Positions 1-12,124 of a stretch of 64,000 nt of DNA are shown in pieces (position 1 is the stretch's first letter; the number at the start of each line of letters is the position of its first letter). The DNA is from Rotaria socialis (Eukaryota > Rotifera > Eurotatoria > Philodinida > Philodinidae), in NCBI GenBank assembly GCA_905331475.1, contig CAJNYU010002243.1, forward strand, positions 54,114 to 118,113, written 5' to 3'. Made by a program: the position numbers and the translations under genes. The notes below the pieces were generated by a model. It worked only from the letters and a program-made list of their open reading frames with translations, had not been told where the DNA came from and searched no databases.

Positions 1-397
1 GTATCATATCTAGGTGTTATACATTTAACAAATGACCCATATAGTGCAAGAAATGCAAATGTGTGCACTAGAGCGTATGATGCCTAAATAACTAATATTA
101 TGAATTATGATTTCTATCGTGTCTGGTCGGATAAACAGCAAGTCATTAGTTTGTACGTAACGTTTGAAAAAATGTATAATATCACATGAAGCTTTTTTCT
201 TTTTTTATTTATAGTGACGTAAATGCATTGATTTATTTTGATTTATGTATCACTGATCATTGTCACGATAAGAAAATCGTAATAAATGATAGATAAACCA
301 ACGTTACCTTGCTGAAGTTGGAATATATATTGCTGTCAGTGTATGCATTGTGATCGTTAATAATATAGAACAGCTGCAAACATTATACAATAACAAT
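1..397. other. intergenic, no gene seen
   Basis: AT-rich sequence with no coding potential that I can support. The last nine bases form one half of the near-perfect target-site duplication of the fold-back element that follows. Confidence 0.5.
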
Positions 398-765
398 ATC
401 AGTGTGAAGCTAGCACGACGGAGCTAGCACGATGAAACAGAGATTCAGTTATAAGTCTTCTCAGAAGTATTGCCGGTCCATAGAAAACAGACCATTCGAT
501 CCAGAATTTAATTCTGGATCGGATGGGGATACTTTTATTCCCCAGCAATACTTAGGAAGAAATTTTACTTACACCTTTGCTTTCTTCTAAATAGGACAAG
601 AAAAACCAGATAGAATTTTCTCAAAGTATTGCTGGAGAATAAAAGTATCACCATCCGATCCAGAATCAAATTCTGCATCGAACGGTCTGGTTTTTATTGG
701 CCGGCAATACTTCCGAGAAGACTTATAGTTGAATCTCTGTTTCATTGTGCTAGCTTCACACTGAT
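398..765. mobile_element. fold-back (MITE-like) element with 9-bp target duplication
   Basis: The two halves are inverted copies of each other over about 165 bp each. The left end reads ATCAGTGTGAAGCTAGCAC and the right end is its reverse complement. The arms carry matching blocks, such as GGATCGGATGG and AGTATTGCCGG, with scattered mismatches. Flanks are AATAACAAT (389-397) and AATGACAAT (766-774), which match at 8 of 9 positions and so look like a target-site duplication. The element has no transposase and is a non-autonomous fold-back element. A 9-bp duplication fits Mutator-like elements best, but the superfamily is an inference. Confidence 0.8.
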
Positions 766-1178
766 AATGACAATCGTATTATTATCATTACAGTTAAAAT
801 ATGTACTTCGATCTATTGTATACTCAATTTACGAAATATGATTCAGACTATTTTTCTATCTATATCGTGTGATCATACATGATAATAGTAGATTTGCATC
901 ATCGAAACACAATTTCATCAAAAGTTAATACAACCGCAACATGCAATTTTTTAACTACTTCAGTTAATAAAATAGCAGAAAACAATCATATATATATCAT
1001 CAAAAAACAACTTTCCTTGGCAATAATTTACTAAAACATTCATGAGTACAATAGTCTTACCAAGTATATATCTATTGAAGTTTACGAGCTGTCACAAGCC
1101 TAATAGCTTTTTAATTAATACAAATCTTCATTTTTCGCTCGAATGAAAAGACAATGATTTCAATTTTTATTGATAAAA

Positions 1179-3025
1179 TCAACTATAACAAAGTTTTAGA
1201 TTCTTGTTCAACATATCATTGTATTGTTTCGAAGAATGACAATAAAGATTGCTAAAATTGATGTAAATATATTTTTTTAATGCCAAAAAACACGAAATAA
1301 AGCTTACATCATCAATTAGCCATATATGAACAAATGAAAACGTATTTTGATTCGATGAATGAACAACCTGACAACTGTATTTTTTATCAATAGTCATTTT
1401 TAATCTTTTACAATTTTTTTCTTTTTCTTTTTTCAGCAATGAATTCATTCCGAGCGATGCATTTACTAGATATGGTAATTGTTGAATAAAAACAATGATA
1501 TCATTTGTTGAATTAATAAGCGATACATTTAAATATTTAATACAAGGAAAATGTTGGCATAACATTTTCGTAATAGATTCTTTCTCGAAATAACAAAAAT
1601 GCAAATTAAGAGTTCGTATTTGTTCGATAATATTATCTTGTAAATGTTCGATTAAAATTGGAACTAAACGTCCTGCAATTGTTAATTCATCGAGAAGTGG
1701 CATCACAGGTAACATCAATAGAAGCATCGCTATACTAGAACTTGATGATAAAATCAAGTGTTTAACATTATTCAAACTAATTGCATTGAACATTCTTTCC
1801 ATTCGAACTGAACAATTCATTTTTAGAACTTTTATATTAGGAAAATACTGATTTGGATTAAAGATTTCTGTTAATACTGTCAATTCAGTAATATGTTGAT
1901 GGAGAATCGTATTGCTCGATAAGTTTGACATATCGAATGATTGGCCATTGGTATTATATTTTACTGGGGCAAAACGAGGAATAGTACATAGATCTCCGTT
2001 AAAATAAACTACAAACCATTTTTTTTCTTCAAGCCAAAATGGTGTTCGAAATGAATTCAAATTTTCCAATAAAAATCGTATTTTGAACTTAAAGTTAAAT
2101 GTAACAAGTGATTTTGTCAAATTCGCCCATCGTGTCCCATCGTCCAAGCTATTCCAAAGATCGCTTTCCAATTCGAAATGTTTTAGTTGAACTAAATGAG
2201 GTAGAAAATCCTTCACTAAGTTCGTCAATAACGATTTATTTTTCCATCCTACATAGAGGAAAATTTAGTTTCAATAGAAAAACAAAAGAAAATTTGCTTA
2301 CCATCCATTTTCAAACGAAGCTGAGTCAATGCTGATAATTGAGAAATATCTAGCATAGTTATTGAATCACCTTGTAAACAAACATCTAAAGACTTCAATA
2401 TTGACAATTCCGAACAAATCCTTGACAATTCCTTTGTTGAACATTCGGAGATTTTTAAATGACGAAGGCGAGCAAATGGTTTTAATGTCATTTCTTGAAT
2501 GTTAAATAAAGTTAATTGTGTTAATTGTGATAAGAAATTTGTACAAGCATTCGATAGAAGATTTTTCATTGCTACAAATCGTAGTCTATAGTCTTTGTCG
2601 ATACTACGATAATATTCTGTAGTAACCAATGAGAATGAACGTAAACGATGAAGATTATTTAAATTTGAAATGATAATTTCAAAAAAGTTATTTTCTAAGT
2701 TAATCAATGTCAATGATCGAAGCTGTGTAAATTGTTCAATATGGAAATACGAAAAGAAAAGTTCTGATTGACCGCTTCTATCGATATCATCAGAAAGTGT
2801 AAGTGACAGGATTTGATCAGGTTTTATGTGACGACAAATAAAGTCAACATGATATGGTAGACACAATTTTAAATTAACTCTAGTGATAGGATAACGCAAA
2901 AGAACAGCATTGATATAATCACTAATATTAAAAAAAGTTCGATAAAGTTCAGGAACAGGTATATAATTAAATAGTGTGTGTATTATTTCAACGGGAAATT
3001 GATCCAAAAATAAACACGAAGTCAT
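1179..3025 (-). CDS. F-box/leucine-rich-repeat-like protein, two exons
   Basis: Two reading frames join across a 53-bp GT-AG intron (2249-2301; minus-strand donor GTAAGC, acceptor ATGTAG). Exon 1 (3025-2302) ends in phase 1 and exon 2 (2248-1179) restores the frame, giving 597 residues. Residues about 5-45 (LDQFPVEIIHTLFNYIPVPE and following) look like an F-box: a Pro-hydrophobic start, then spaced Leu/Phe residues. The rest is rich in leucine and isoleucine with irregular repeats of the form L..L.L, such as LTQLTLFNIQEMTLKPFARL, which fits a degenerate LRR fold. Such proteins normally act as substrate receptors of SCF ubiquitin ligases, through Skp1 binding by the F-box. The substrate cannot be told. 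Large families of F-box/LRR proteins like this are common in bdelloid genomes, and a decayed relative lies at 14471-14752. The start is the first Met of the F-box exon. Confidence 0.75.
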
Positions 3026-5454
3026 AATAAAGATTTTGAATAATAAACTATTTGTATCTTAAGCAAAACTTGTGGCAAACAATATAGAAAGATAAAACAC
3101 ATTGCTTATCTTGCTGTTACATGTGGCCTTAACATTTATGACTCACCGTTGAAATTTTTTTCAAAGTCAGTCCAACGAAAATGATAGCGTTTTGTTCATT
3201 CATTTTTTGAAGCACTGAGAGTACCACGAAGATGCTCGATAGCCGATGAGATCGGTTTCTACATAAATAAATGCGGAAACATCGGATTTGCATCCGATTG
3301 TTATGTGTACTTCAAAAAGCGAAAATGTACATCCATTTTTTTCTATAAGGCATAGATCTCATCAAGATACATCCCTTCTCACTAANTCTTCGAACTCGAC
3401 TGAGACATTGATGAGACTGAACTGTGTAGAAAATTTCATCATGATCTAACTCTCCTTTCGAAAGTTATTGTGTAAACGGACGGCCGGACGGACACACTGA
3501 CCGATTCAAGAGTGTACTCACTTTTTGAGTACACAATAATCTCACTCAATCTACACTAGAAAGATTGCGTATAGAAGTACACCGAACTTATTTGTTTGTA
3601 TTATGTTATGACTAGTTGAAATAGTTAACTATCCACAGATATCTACTAAAACCAGCTCTTTTAATCTAGAATTCATATGGGTTGATAATATTTCCCAATC
3701 GCTACAAAAAGCGTCTATGAAAAACTACCAACCACTATAAAAAGCTCAAATGACATGATTATCAAGACTTGATTTTTATCATGTATTGCTCCGTTAACTA
3801 GTGCATTTCAATCAGAGAATTATGATTTCGATTAAAACTCGTAACAGATCGTAATTCAACAGGCAAACCTATCTTAGTTAACTAAATATACATTATTTAT
3901 ATTTTTGTTAGTGTTTTTTTTTCGGTTGGAAAATTTATGAATGATGTCACTTAGAGTGAGCGTTGAAAATAAATATCTTATACTGCGCTTTAAGTATTTA
4001 TTTATCTGTAATTTTGAGTTCTATTATTGCTTCATAGTTAGCTTTGGAGCGTGATCACCGATAAAACGAGAACTTCGTTTGATAAGATACATTTGTCGAA
4101 CTCAACTCAGAGTAATAGAGTGAGAAGGTAGACGTGAATCTCACCTAAAAACGTAAGGCAAGAGTGGTAGAAAACATAGCATAAGCTTCTAACTAGTGGT
4201 AATATCTATCAGCGTACTGAAAATCTTTTTCATCAGCATGACGGCCAGTGTATTTGAGTTTTGATGAACACGAATTGCAACCTAATAGACAACGTTAACA
4301 CATTAGTTAAATAATACAATTGACCACCTTTTATAAAGATAGAGCTTATCAACCAGTCAATTATATTTCAGTACCTAGGTTGCATTTTTTTTTAATGGTT
4401 TTATTTGTATGATTAGTATTTTCCAAAGGAATAAAAATATTTTTAAGCATTGAAATTGCTTTCTAACTAACTTATCCTGTACAAAACCAAGAGGCAAAAA
4501 GCTGACCTTATGTTTATATAATCATTGGAATCAGGCAGAATCAATAGAATGAGATGTTTTACCCTTGTCATTTATGTATATTATCTTGAATGGATATCAA
4601 TTATTGGAACCAGAAATTCTCAAGTGAGATCTTCTCAGTTTGACTCTCACTAAGCGAAGCTATTACATATATGATTTACATTTACTATTGCATAAACAAG
4701 ATTTTAATGAGATAGATTAAAATTTACTTAAAATTATTATTTGAGCACTAGGCTAAAGAAGTTTGTTTGTAGCATTAAAAATCGACTAATTCGAACGTAT
4801 AAAATACATTATGCTAAAGAGGTGAGACGGAAACGACGCATATAATTACGTTATCACTCGACCGTAAGATGATCTTTAAATATAAATACTTTTGAAAAAA
4901 ACGAAATATGACCTTCTATATCAATATGTAGCATCATACTTACAAGGTAGGAAAATTATTCGCTTTTTCAATCCTAAATTCGTTTGTTTTTCAGTCTACT
5001 AGTGTATTGAGATTGATCCTGGCCAACATCTAATAGATGAGAATACCCAGTGTCAATAGAATTAGAAACCGTGATAATAGCATGGTACCTACTCAAGATG
5101 AATACAAGAACGGTTGAATTTAAAAAAAAAGTACGCGTTCAAAGTAATCGCCACGTTAGCAGTCGATCGGACGACAACGCCGATTCAATTTCAATCATAT
5201 GCATTTTTAATATGACTTTAACAGTTTCTCTTGATTGTACTCACAGCCTTAGTAATTTAATATATTTTTTCCGGAATCATTCTCTTTTTAATAGTTTGAA
5301 CAAAAGCAAAAACTACATAAAAAGAAGATGAAATATTAATATATAAACTAACTGTATTCACGATATGTTGCTAATATTGTTCTTTCTACAAAAAAATAAA
5401 ATTTGAATACATAATTATTGCTTTCAATAATCTCTATATAGTGTAGGGGAAAAT
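3026..5454. other. intergenic, contains one repeat copy
   Basis: No supported gene in about 2.4 kb. It holds the short copy of a dispersed repeat (3269-3536, listed separately). A 93-codon open frame at 5050-5331 has no recognisable features and was rejected. Confidence 0.5.
3269..3536. mobile_element. short copy of dispersed TIR element, internal part missing at an N
   Basis: The left part (from AAATGCGGAAAC to CACTAA) and the right part (from TCTTCGAACTCGACTGAG to GAGTACACA) both match the longer copy at 13217-14139. The inner ends form imperfect inverted repeats: TGTGTACTTCAAAAAG at 3304, against TGTGTACTCAAAAAGTG read from the other strand at 3535. About 650 bp present in the long copy are absent here. 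The junction is exactly the single unresolved base at 3386. This is either a real internal deletion or an assembly join. Confidence 0.75.
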
Positions 5455-6069
5455 CTAAGATGAATGTTTTTTATGTGCATGTTTTCCAGGTGACCATCCA
5501 TGTTTTGTGAGATGAGCTTCACCTGCATTTATTGCTCCTGGTTCAATGCTGGTACCCATTGAATCATTCCAACGATTCAGATATCCAAATAAACCAATCA
5601 CACCTAAAATTTCCACGATCTCACCCTCATCCCAATGCTGACGTAGATTTTCAATAATACCACTGTTAACAGCATTAGGAACTGTAGAAGCAGCTACGGC
5701 AAAATCAAGAGCTGCTCGTTCGGCAGTACTGAAAGCAGGATGAGTAGAATATTGACATATATACGCCAGTTGTTCTGCAGTAGCTCCATAACGTTCGGCT
5801 GCTAGGATGGTATGTGCTTGACAATATTGACAACCTGCTTTCGAACTAGAAACATAACCGATAAGACGTTTTAAAGCACTAGTAACGCGACCCTGATTAT
5901 TCATGACTGCTTTGTTTAGCTGAATAAAAGCGGTGGCAATAGCTGGCCGATGCTGCATAGTCAGTACACTGTTTGGACAAAAGCCTAATGTCTCATTGAA
6001 AAAGGTAGCTAGTTCTGCTACTTCATCATTCGCATTTGATGGTAATGGAGACACGAGTGGTAGTGACAT
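5455..6069 (-). CDS. AhpD-like / carboxymuconolactone decarboxylase family peroxidase-related protein
   Basis: A single-exon gene of 204 residues with clear family hallmarks. The CxxC pair is Cys80-Gln-Tyr-Cys83, with His86 three residues later (AGCQYCQAHT), in the all-helical context typical of AhpD and peroxidase-related enzymes (FFNETLGFCPN near the N-terminus, ALDFAVAAS after the active site). In AhpD-type enzymes the cysteine pair reduces a peroxide or alkyl hydroperoxide with electrons from a thiol carrier. This clade is mostly named as uncharacterised peroxidase-related enzyme, so the substrate is open. There is no signal peptide, so it is likely cytosolic. The last 20 residues are basic and His/Lys-rich. 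Absence of introns and a mainly bacterial/fungal family suggest horizontal acquisition, which is plausible in a desiccation-tolerant rotifer but is inference. The start is the only Met before the conserved region. Confidence 0.85.
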   Translation of the reverse strand: MSLPLVSPLPSNANDEVAELATFFNETLGFCPNSVLTMQHRPAIATAFIQLNKAVMNNQGRVTSALKRLIGYVSSSKAGCQYCQAHTILAAERYGATAEQLAYICQYSTHPAFSTAERAALDFAVAASTVPNAVNSGIIENLRQHWDEGEIVEILGVIGLFGYLNRWNDSMGTSIEPGAINAGEAHLTKHGWSPGKHAHKKHSS

Positions 6070-7149
6070 TGCAATACGTGCAATATGATCTGGAATTTAA
6101 AAAATGACTGTAGAATAAGCGGAATCACTTATACACATCTTACACAACGATCTTTCAATGCGTATTCTATATGTTAAATTTTTATTAAAAAATACAGGTG
6201 GAGAAGAAAGATTGCAATATTCTAATGCAAAATAGATATCAACCTAATAATATCACAAGCAGAAAAATAACTTCAGAGTTGTTGTTTTCTCTCTTATCAT
6301 TTTTATTTACCAAAAATTCTTCTCGTGACAAGTAGATCCGATACTGATACGTTTAGCTAGAAAATTGTGGCATGCATTTAATGTAATATCTAAAAATATA
6401 GCAATCCATATCTAAATTATATCAATATTACCTAACTCAATACAGTAGTATCTATTCTGGCGAAAGGATACCTTTAAAAAAATTGTTTAATCTAATTTTA
6501 TAATTCAACATCTTTTAAAGCAATTAAATATCTGAATTAAAAAATGTTCTGTCTTTTAATTCAATATATTATCACTTTTAACAATTGGCTATCAATGAAT
6601 TTATCGACTTATCTAATTCATTTGAACGTAATCTATAATTGATAAGTATTTATCAATTAATTGAAAGAGTACATATGAGCTGGGAATGACAATAAGTGAT
6701 AAGAAAAAAGTTGGTTTGAAAAATATCTTGGGTGGAGTGTGGATGTGAAGGGAGATAAGGACATCCATACCCACCCACGCTCACACTCACAGCCACGAAA
6801 CTTCTAAAATAACAGATTTCAAAAGATTCAAAAGTTAGAAAGTATCTGCATTCTGACTTCTTCGGTGCCTTCCCAAATAATGTAGTTTTCTTTTTCGTAA
6901 ATCTGCACACATCATAGCGATTTCAATGACAAAAACTGCAAATTGTAGAGCTAGTTTCTTTTCAAGTAAATCTATTATTAAAGAAGCCAATAAAAGAAAT
7001 ATGTATGTATACGATATTTACTATAGTTGTCATATAGATATAACTTATCTTTGTATGTCAGCATTTTTCTTGTTGCATGTGTATTACTCGGCAAATTTTC
7101 ATATTCTTCATAATTGTTAACGCATATTCGTACGTTAGACACAATTTGT
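6070..7149. other. intergenic between divergent genes
   Basis: This is the shared upstream region of the AhpD-like gene (minus) and the NHL gene (plus). Short open frames at 6653-6910 and 6926-7120 show no family features. No promoter element can be assigned. Confidence 0.4.
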
Positions 7150-8264
7150 ATGCCGAATAGTATGCTACTTGTTCTTATTCAAGTGCTAGTCTTATGCTCT
7201 TGCGTATCAGTTGTGTCAAGTACAATTAGCCCTTGTGCAAAATGGAATACAACAGGCTCAACAGTGGCTGGAACTGGAGACGCTGGTAATTCTAGTTATC
7301 AGATCAATTCAGCAAAAGGAATTTTCATTCATAAAGAAAGGAATGAACTATATGTTGCTGATTTTAGTAACAATCGTGTCCAAAGATTTTCACTTAATGA
7401 TCCATCAAAGATGGGTACTACTGTTGCATCGAACATAGAAAATCCAATGAAAGTCTATGTTGATGATGATATTAATGGGCCCACAGTATATGTTTCACTT
7501 CGATTTTTGAATCGTGTTGAAAAATGGACCTATGGAGCGAGACAAGGTGTTCAAGTTGGTAATGACTGCCAATTATGTTGCGGTGTGTCCGTGGATAAAG
7601 AGAAAAATGTTTATATGTCCGAGTCCAATAGACATCGTGTTCTTCAATGGTCACCTCGAACAAATATCACAAATATTGTTGCTGGAAATACGGATACTAA
7701 TGGCTCAAAAAGTACGCTACTTGATCATCCTCAAGGAATTTATGTCAATAGAGATGGAGGTGTCGTCTATGTAGCTGATATGTGGAATAGCCGAATTCAA
7801 AGTTGGATACAAGGTTCGGACGAAGGAGTTACTGTAGCTGGATCCAGTAAAGGTACTGAAGGCCATGATCCTGAAACATTAGATTTTCCAAATGACATGA
7901 TTGTTGATGATGAAACCAATATTGTTTATGTTATTGATACATCAAATAATCGAGTTCAGAGATGGAAACCCTTTGCATCGGAAGGTGATACAATTGCTGG
8001 TGATATGAGTATGTGTTTTTTGAAATATTTTTTGTCTGTTTTTTACATATATCGCTTCTGTTTCATAATAATAGTTAATTCATTTTTTTCATGACAGGTG
8101 CTGGTAATGCAACTTATCAATTAAGTAAACCAGCTGGTTTAGGATTCGACATGAAGGGAAATCTTTATGTAATGGATATGGAAAATAATCGTGTGCAAAT
8201 GTTTGAATTGATTGATAATCGACCTTGTTCTTTGAGATTAGAATGTAATGAAAAACTTTGCTAG
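7150..8264 (+). CDS. secreted NHL-repeat beta-propeller protein, two exons
   Basis: Exon 1 (7150-8008) ends before GTATGT. An 89-bp intron (8009-8097) ends in CATGACAG, and exon 2 (8098-8264) continues in phase to TAG, giving 341 residues. The first 25 or so residues hold a hydrophobic stretch (SMLLVLIQVLVLCSCVSVVS), which is a likely signal peptide. The mature part holds about six NHL-type repeats with the recurring pattern G-hydrophobic...LYVAD...NNRVQ.., for example ELYVADFSNNRVQRF, VVYVADMWNSRIQSW, IVYVIDTSNNRVQRW and NLYVMDMENNRVQMF. These would build a beta-propeller, normally a protein- or ligand-binding scaffold without catalysis. Read as one long frame, the protein would lose its last repeat, so the intron is needed. 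In-frame Mets at 7114 and 7162 are alternative starts; 7150 or 7162 best suits a signal peptide. The ligand is unknown. Confidence 0.85.
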
Positions 8265-9416
8265 TATCCAGAACTATATATTTTTTTGTTTTCTGTATAA
8301 TTTTAGCAAATGGCTCATCGAAACTTGGGTAGGCCAAATAATACAATTGTATTTACTACATTGCTAATATTATAGATACATTTTAATCACAATTATACTG
8401 TGGATCATATCAATTGAACTCATGCGATACTAATGCATGACTAATGACTAAGCCTATTTCATTGTGCTGTCTTTCAAAAACAAAAAAATACACGCACAAA
8501 GTGTAATTGCTAAAAGTTTTCTTTTTTTTCCCATGTGCATAATTATTTCTTTTAATCTCACGCAGAGAAAACATAATCATAGAATTACCTATATGGCTAC
8601 AAGCAGAATTTCATAACATATAGATTATATAGTTTACATCTACAAGTAAGTAACGATCAATACCAACACTTCAGGCAGAAATATATGTAGGCCTCTTTAT
8701 ATTTTCTGAATTCAACGGTTATCATGCTTATCTTCGAAAACGAGTTGTGCATCAAATAATTTTTTGAAATTATTTAAACCAAACATGTTTTAATAATGGA
8801 GAAAGTTCCGGTTCACAGAACCTCAGTACCTAATAGGTTTCAAAGACTGAAAAATTACCAAAATGGAGCTGAGGTGTTTGGAATCAACACTGTTCTACTT
8901 GCATTTAAACACTAGAACTCTTTTTTTAAGAAGAGATGGGAACTGTACGTATTTGTTCTATCCAGAAAATCTTGAGATCAATTCTAATCATCATTAATAT
9001 GATTAGGAAATATCTCATACTTAGTCACTATTTCATTATATCCAGGGCAATCATGCAGCCCATCTGACACTGCCATAAAACGGTAGAGTAAAGCATTCAT
9101 TTTAATATTGTTTCGTTGTAATTCGTTAACCCGTTCTATGGACCGTTTTTCACCTGAAAGCATCTATCGTTTTTAACACTATCTGTGCCGTTTCCCAAGT
9201 TAACGCTCATAATATATTGTGCAACTGAAAAATTCATGTAGTATTTATACGTTCTATAACTTTCTCTACTTGAAATACAGATTGTTCGTTCTCAGATGAT
9301 ACATTAGTCCGACCTAAAAGCATCGCATAATTGTGAAGATTACTTTATATTTTTTCTATCTGAAGATGATACTCAAAGTTGCAAAAAAAGTACATTAGTA
9401 GATCTTCGAAATTGAT
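8265..9416. other. intergenic, no gene seen
   Basis: About 1.15 kb of AT-rich sequence downstream of the NHL gene with no supported coding region or clear repeat. Confidence 0.4.
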
Positions 9417-9424
9417 CTTGTCTT

Positions 9425-9853
9425 CAGAGATGGGCAAGTCAGCGTTTTTTCGACTCAAGTCAAGTCAAGTCAGTTTCTGAAAATTTCAAATAAAGTCAAG
9501 TCAAGTTATGGCTAGTTTAAAATATTTTCAAGTCAAGTCAAGTCAAGTCTGATTTCAAGTCAAGTCAGACGTTTTCGGGTCAAATCAATTTGAGTCATAA
9601 TTCATTCAAAAAATCATCAGGTGAAGTCATTTTTTGACTTGACTTGCCCATCTTTGATTTATTATTTGTATTTTTCTTCTACATTTCAAATTAGAGTTCA
9701 AAAATTCAATTAATAAAAGTTCTCTATACATATAATTTTTGACTTGACTTGAATTTCTCTGTACGACTTGTTGCAAGTCAAGTCAAGTCAAGTCAGACTT
9801 GACTTGGCTTGACCCGTTTCAAGTCATTTTTTGACTTGACTTTCCAATCTCTG
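9425..9853. mobile_element. non-autonomous hAT-type element with CAAGT-repeat body
   Basis: The left end CAGAGATGGGCAAGTCA and right end (reverse complement CAGAGATTGGAAAGTCA) are inverted repeats that fit the CAGNGNTGGGC-type ends of hAT transposons. It is flanked by a perfect 8-bp duplication, CTTGTCTT at 9417-9424 and 9854-9861, the size hAT elements make. The body is packed with CAAGT pentamers on the left and the complementary ACTTG on the right. An internal inverted copy of the terminus (TTGACTTGCCCATCTTTG) lies near 9636-9653, so the element may be a composite of two. It has no coding capacity. Confidence 0.9.
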
Positions 9854-9861
9854 CTTGTCTT

Positions 9862-11545
9862 TATTCAATATGAACGTGAGACTCACGTAGGAACATCTAA
9901 ATTCATTATATGTAAGCTCACAAATAAAAATACAGAAAGAAATTAATGAATAAAGGCAATGGACCCTATATGAATTATTCTATATATGAAAAATAAATGT
10001 CTTTTTCAAATTTTATCAATCTACATAGAACGAAGTCTCAAGATAAATGGCAAATAGAACATCCACATCAAATATATGAATAATAGTGTCATTAATTCAA
10101 AACTACATTAATGGAATTATTATATAACACATGTTCTAGTGGAATGTGCAATGAGCCATGGCCTTTACAAAATGCTTTTTTGTTTTATTAACCTAGCCGA
10201 TACCTTGATAAATAGGTAACTTATTCAATTTATGATGCTACCTCAGATTCTTGATTACTTCAAATGAATTTTATCGAAAAGTATTATCCTTCAAATTTTC
10301 GTGAATACATGGAAAATGAGTTGCTCTGTGTATAACATGAATGTACTATAAGATCAATGTAAGCAGTGGCAAAGAAAAACTGGCAAAACGAACATACACC
10401 TCCGTCATGGGCATTGTTAGCAGACCTAAAACAAAACAATCATTTTTCTTGTAGATTAGATAAAAGGCAACAGTAAATTTATGAAATTATTACAGAAGAA
10501 ATCAGTCATTGATTTATTATCACCTGAACAAAGGAAGTTTTCTTCGAAACTTAGTAATTTTTCTGCTGTTAACAAATCAACTTAATCATTAAGAAAACGA
10601 TATATCATTATATATTGATATTAAATATATGAGTTTATCATCTAAATACGTAGCTACATGAAACGGTCAAAATTCACCCACGACATTATTGGCATAATCC
10701 AAACATCCGCAATACAGTGTTTAGATTAATTTGTAATAAAATCCAGTGTAATTTTGTGAAAATTAAGAGAAAATAAAATAATTAACAGGAAACCAATAGA
10801 ATCTGTGAATTCTTTGATTTACACTACTATCTAATTTTCGATATAGCTTTTTATACAGTGTAATGGCATGCATATGCTGTAACATTAAAAATATACTAAA
10901 TGCATAAAATTTGTTCTTTTATCGCATGAAGGAGTTTCTACTTTACGAGAGTATTCCTGCCAGTTCTCTCTCCAATAACAGCGATAGTTTGCAGGTGCTG
11001 AAAGATCGAACTGGAGCTCTCATGTCTTAGCATTTGCGTAGCAAGAACACACCTTCTCTAGATTGATCAGATCCATAACATATGTGACAAATGATACTAT
11101 GTCTGTGTGTCCATACGCTTAAAGCTCAATATGACTTCACTAGTGTAGCTCTTGCAAGGATACACCCTCAAGTAATAAAGTGAATAAAAACTCTTTTTAA
11201 TTCTTTCGATTTCTTCGCAAGAAAGTCTTTGAACTTCGGCTCCTACTCCTTTGCGCTACCAACCATAATCACAGTGAACTTTTTGATGGCAACTTTAGCA
11301 GTGTTCAGAGTTCAAAAAAAAATAAATTACGGAAAATTTGGAAATTTTGCGCCTGATATCCCCGAAACTTTGTTATTACAAAAAATTTGATAATGTCCGA
11401 AATTGCCAACTTCCGCAATTCCCAGTTTTCGAAATTTTTGAAATTTTCAAAATTTCTCTGCCCTTCAAAATCTCGGAAAATACTTTTCTTTGACTTCACT
11501 TGATTTTGAAGATAATGGAAATTTCTGTAGTTTCCTTTCTCGGAA
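9862..11545. other. intergenic, low-complexity tail
   Basis: No supported gene. The stretch 11310-11480 is low-complexity, with many overlapping GAAATTTT and AAAATTTC words. It lies directly beyond the point where the broken nucleoside hydrolase loses recognisable similarity, and could be an insertion that cut that gene. Confidence 0.4.
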
Positions 11546-12124
11546 ATATGAACATAGCTCAGCTGCTTTTGTATCTGCTGCTAAATTAAATGCAGGACAT
11601 GTTATTCGTCCATTGAATTTACTTAATCGCTTTCTTCTGGAACAATATCATCACCAGCAAAGCCACTTTGTGCAACCAAACGGCCAAGTTTGAATAGCTT
11701 TAGCTACATTTTCCAATGGTCCTCCACAGATTAAAATCGTTCTCTCATCGCAATACTTTAAAAGAACATCGCTACCGTCAAGAGCTTCTCTTGATTCTTT
11801 TATCGATGTATTTGGATATAGTTTAAGATGAAATTTCGATAAAGCAGGTTTAGCATTTATATTAAATATACCAAGAGGTAAATCGCTTCGACCAAAACGA
11901 TCAAGAACATAACGTAAAAAACTAATTTGATCAGGAGTTTCAGGTACAATTGTAATAGCTTTTTAATTTACCATCGGATGTCCAAGAAGAAAAAGAAGAT
12001 TAGTCAAATCATCTGGATCACTAGTCTCCATATCGAATACTACTTGTAGACGTGTACCAATTAGAAACTCATCGGTATTGAACATTGTTGAATTTGATCG
12101 ATTGATTAGCTCAGCGGTTGCCAT
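11546..12124 (-). pseudogene. broken nucleoside hydrolase (IUNH family)
   Basis: Read on the minus strand from the Met at 12124, the frame soon gives VVFDMETSDPDDLTNLLFLL followed by GHPMVN. This matches the N-terminal Asp-rich metal and ribose site of inosine-uridine nucleoside hydrolases. A TAA stop follows at 11965-11963. In the same frame the protein then resumes as KAITIVPETPDQISFL and later ILICGGPLENVAKAI. A frameshift near 11685 leads to VAQSGFAGDDIVPEE. A second near 11640 leads to RLSKFNGRITCPAFNLAAD. One nonsense codon and two frameshifts make it a pseudogene, although sequencing error has not been excluded. Similarity fades at about 11546, so the C-terminal part is missing. The intact enzyme would hydrolyse N-glycosidic bonds of nucleosides for salvage. 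The family is common in bacteria, protists and invertebrates. Confidence 0.75.

Noticed and set aside
629-841. 70-codon open frame on the plus strand
   Set aside because: It lies mostly inside the arm of the fold-back element and its composition follows the repeat.
5050-5331. 93-codon open frame, plus strand
   Set aside because: No domain, signal peptide or splice-supported partner exon; composition like the AT-rich background.
6653-6910. 85-codon open frame, minus strand, Cys/Tyr/Phe-rich
   Set aside because: No recognisable motif; lies in the shared upstream region of two real genes.
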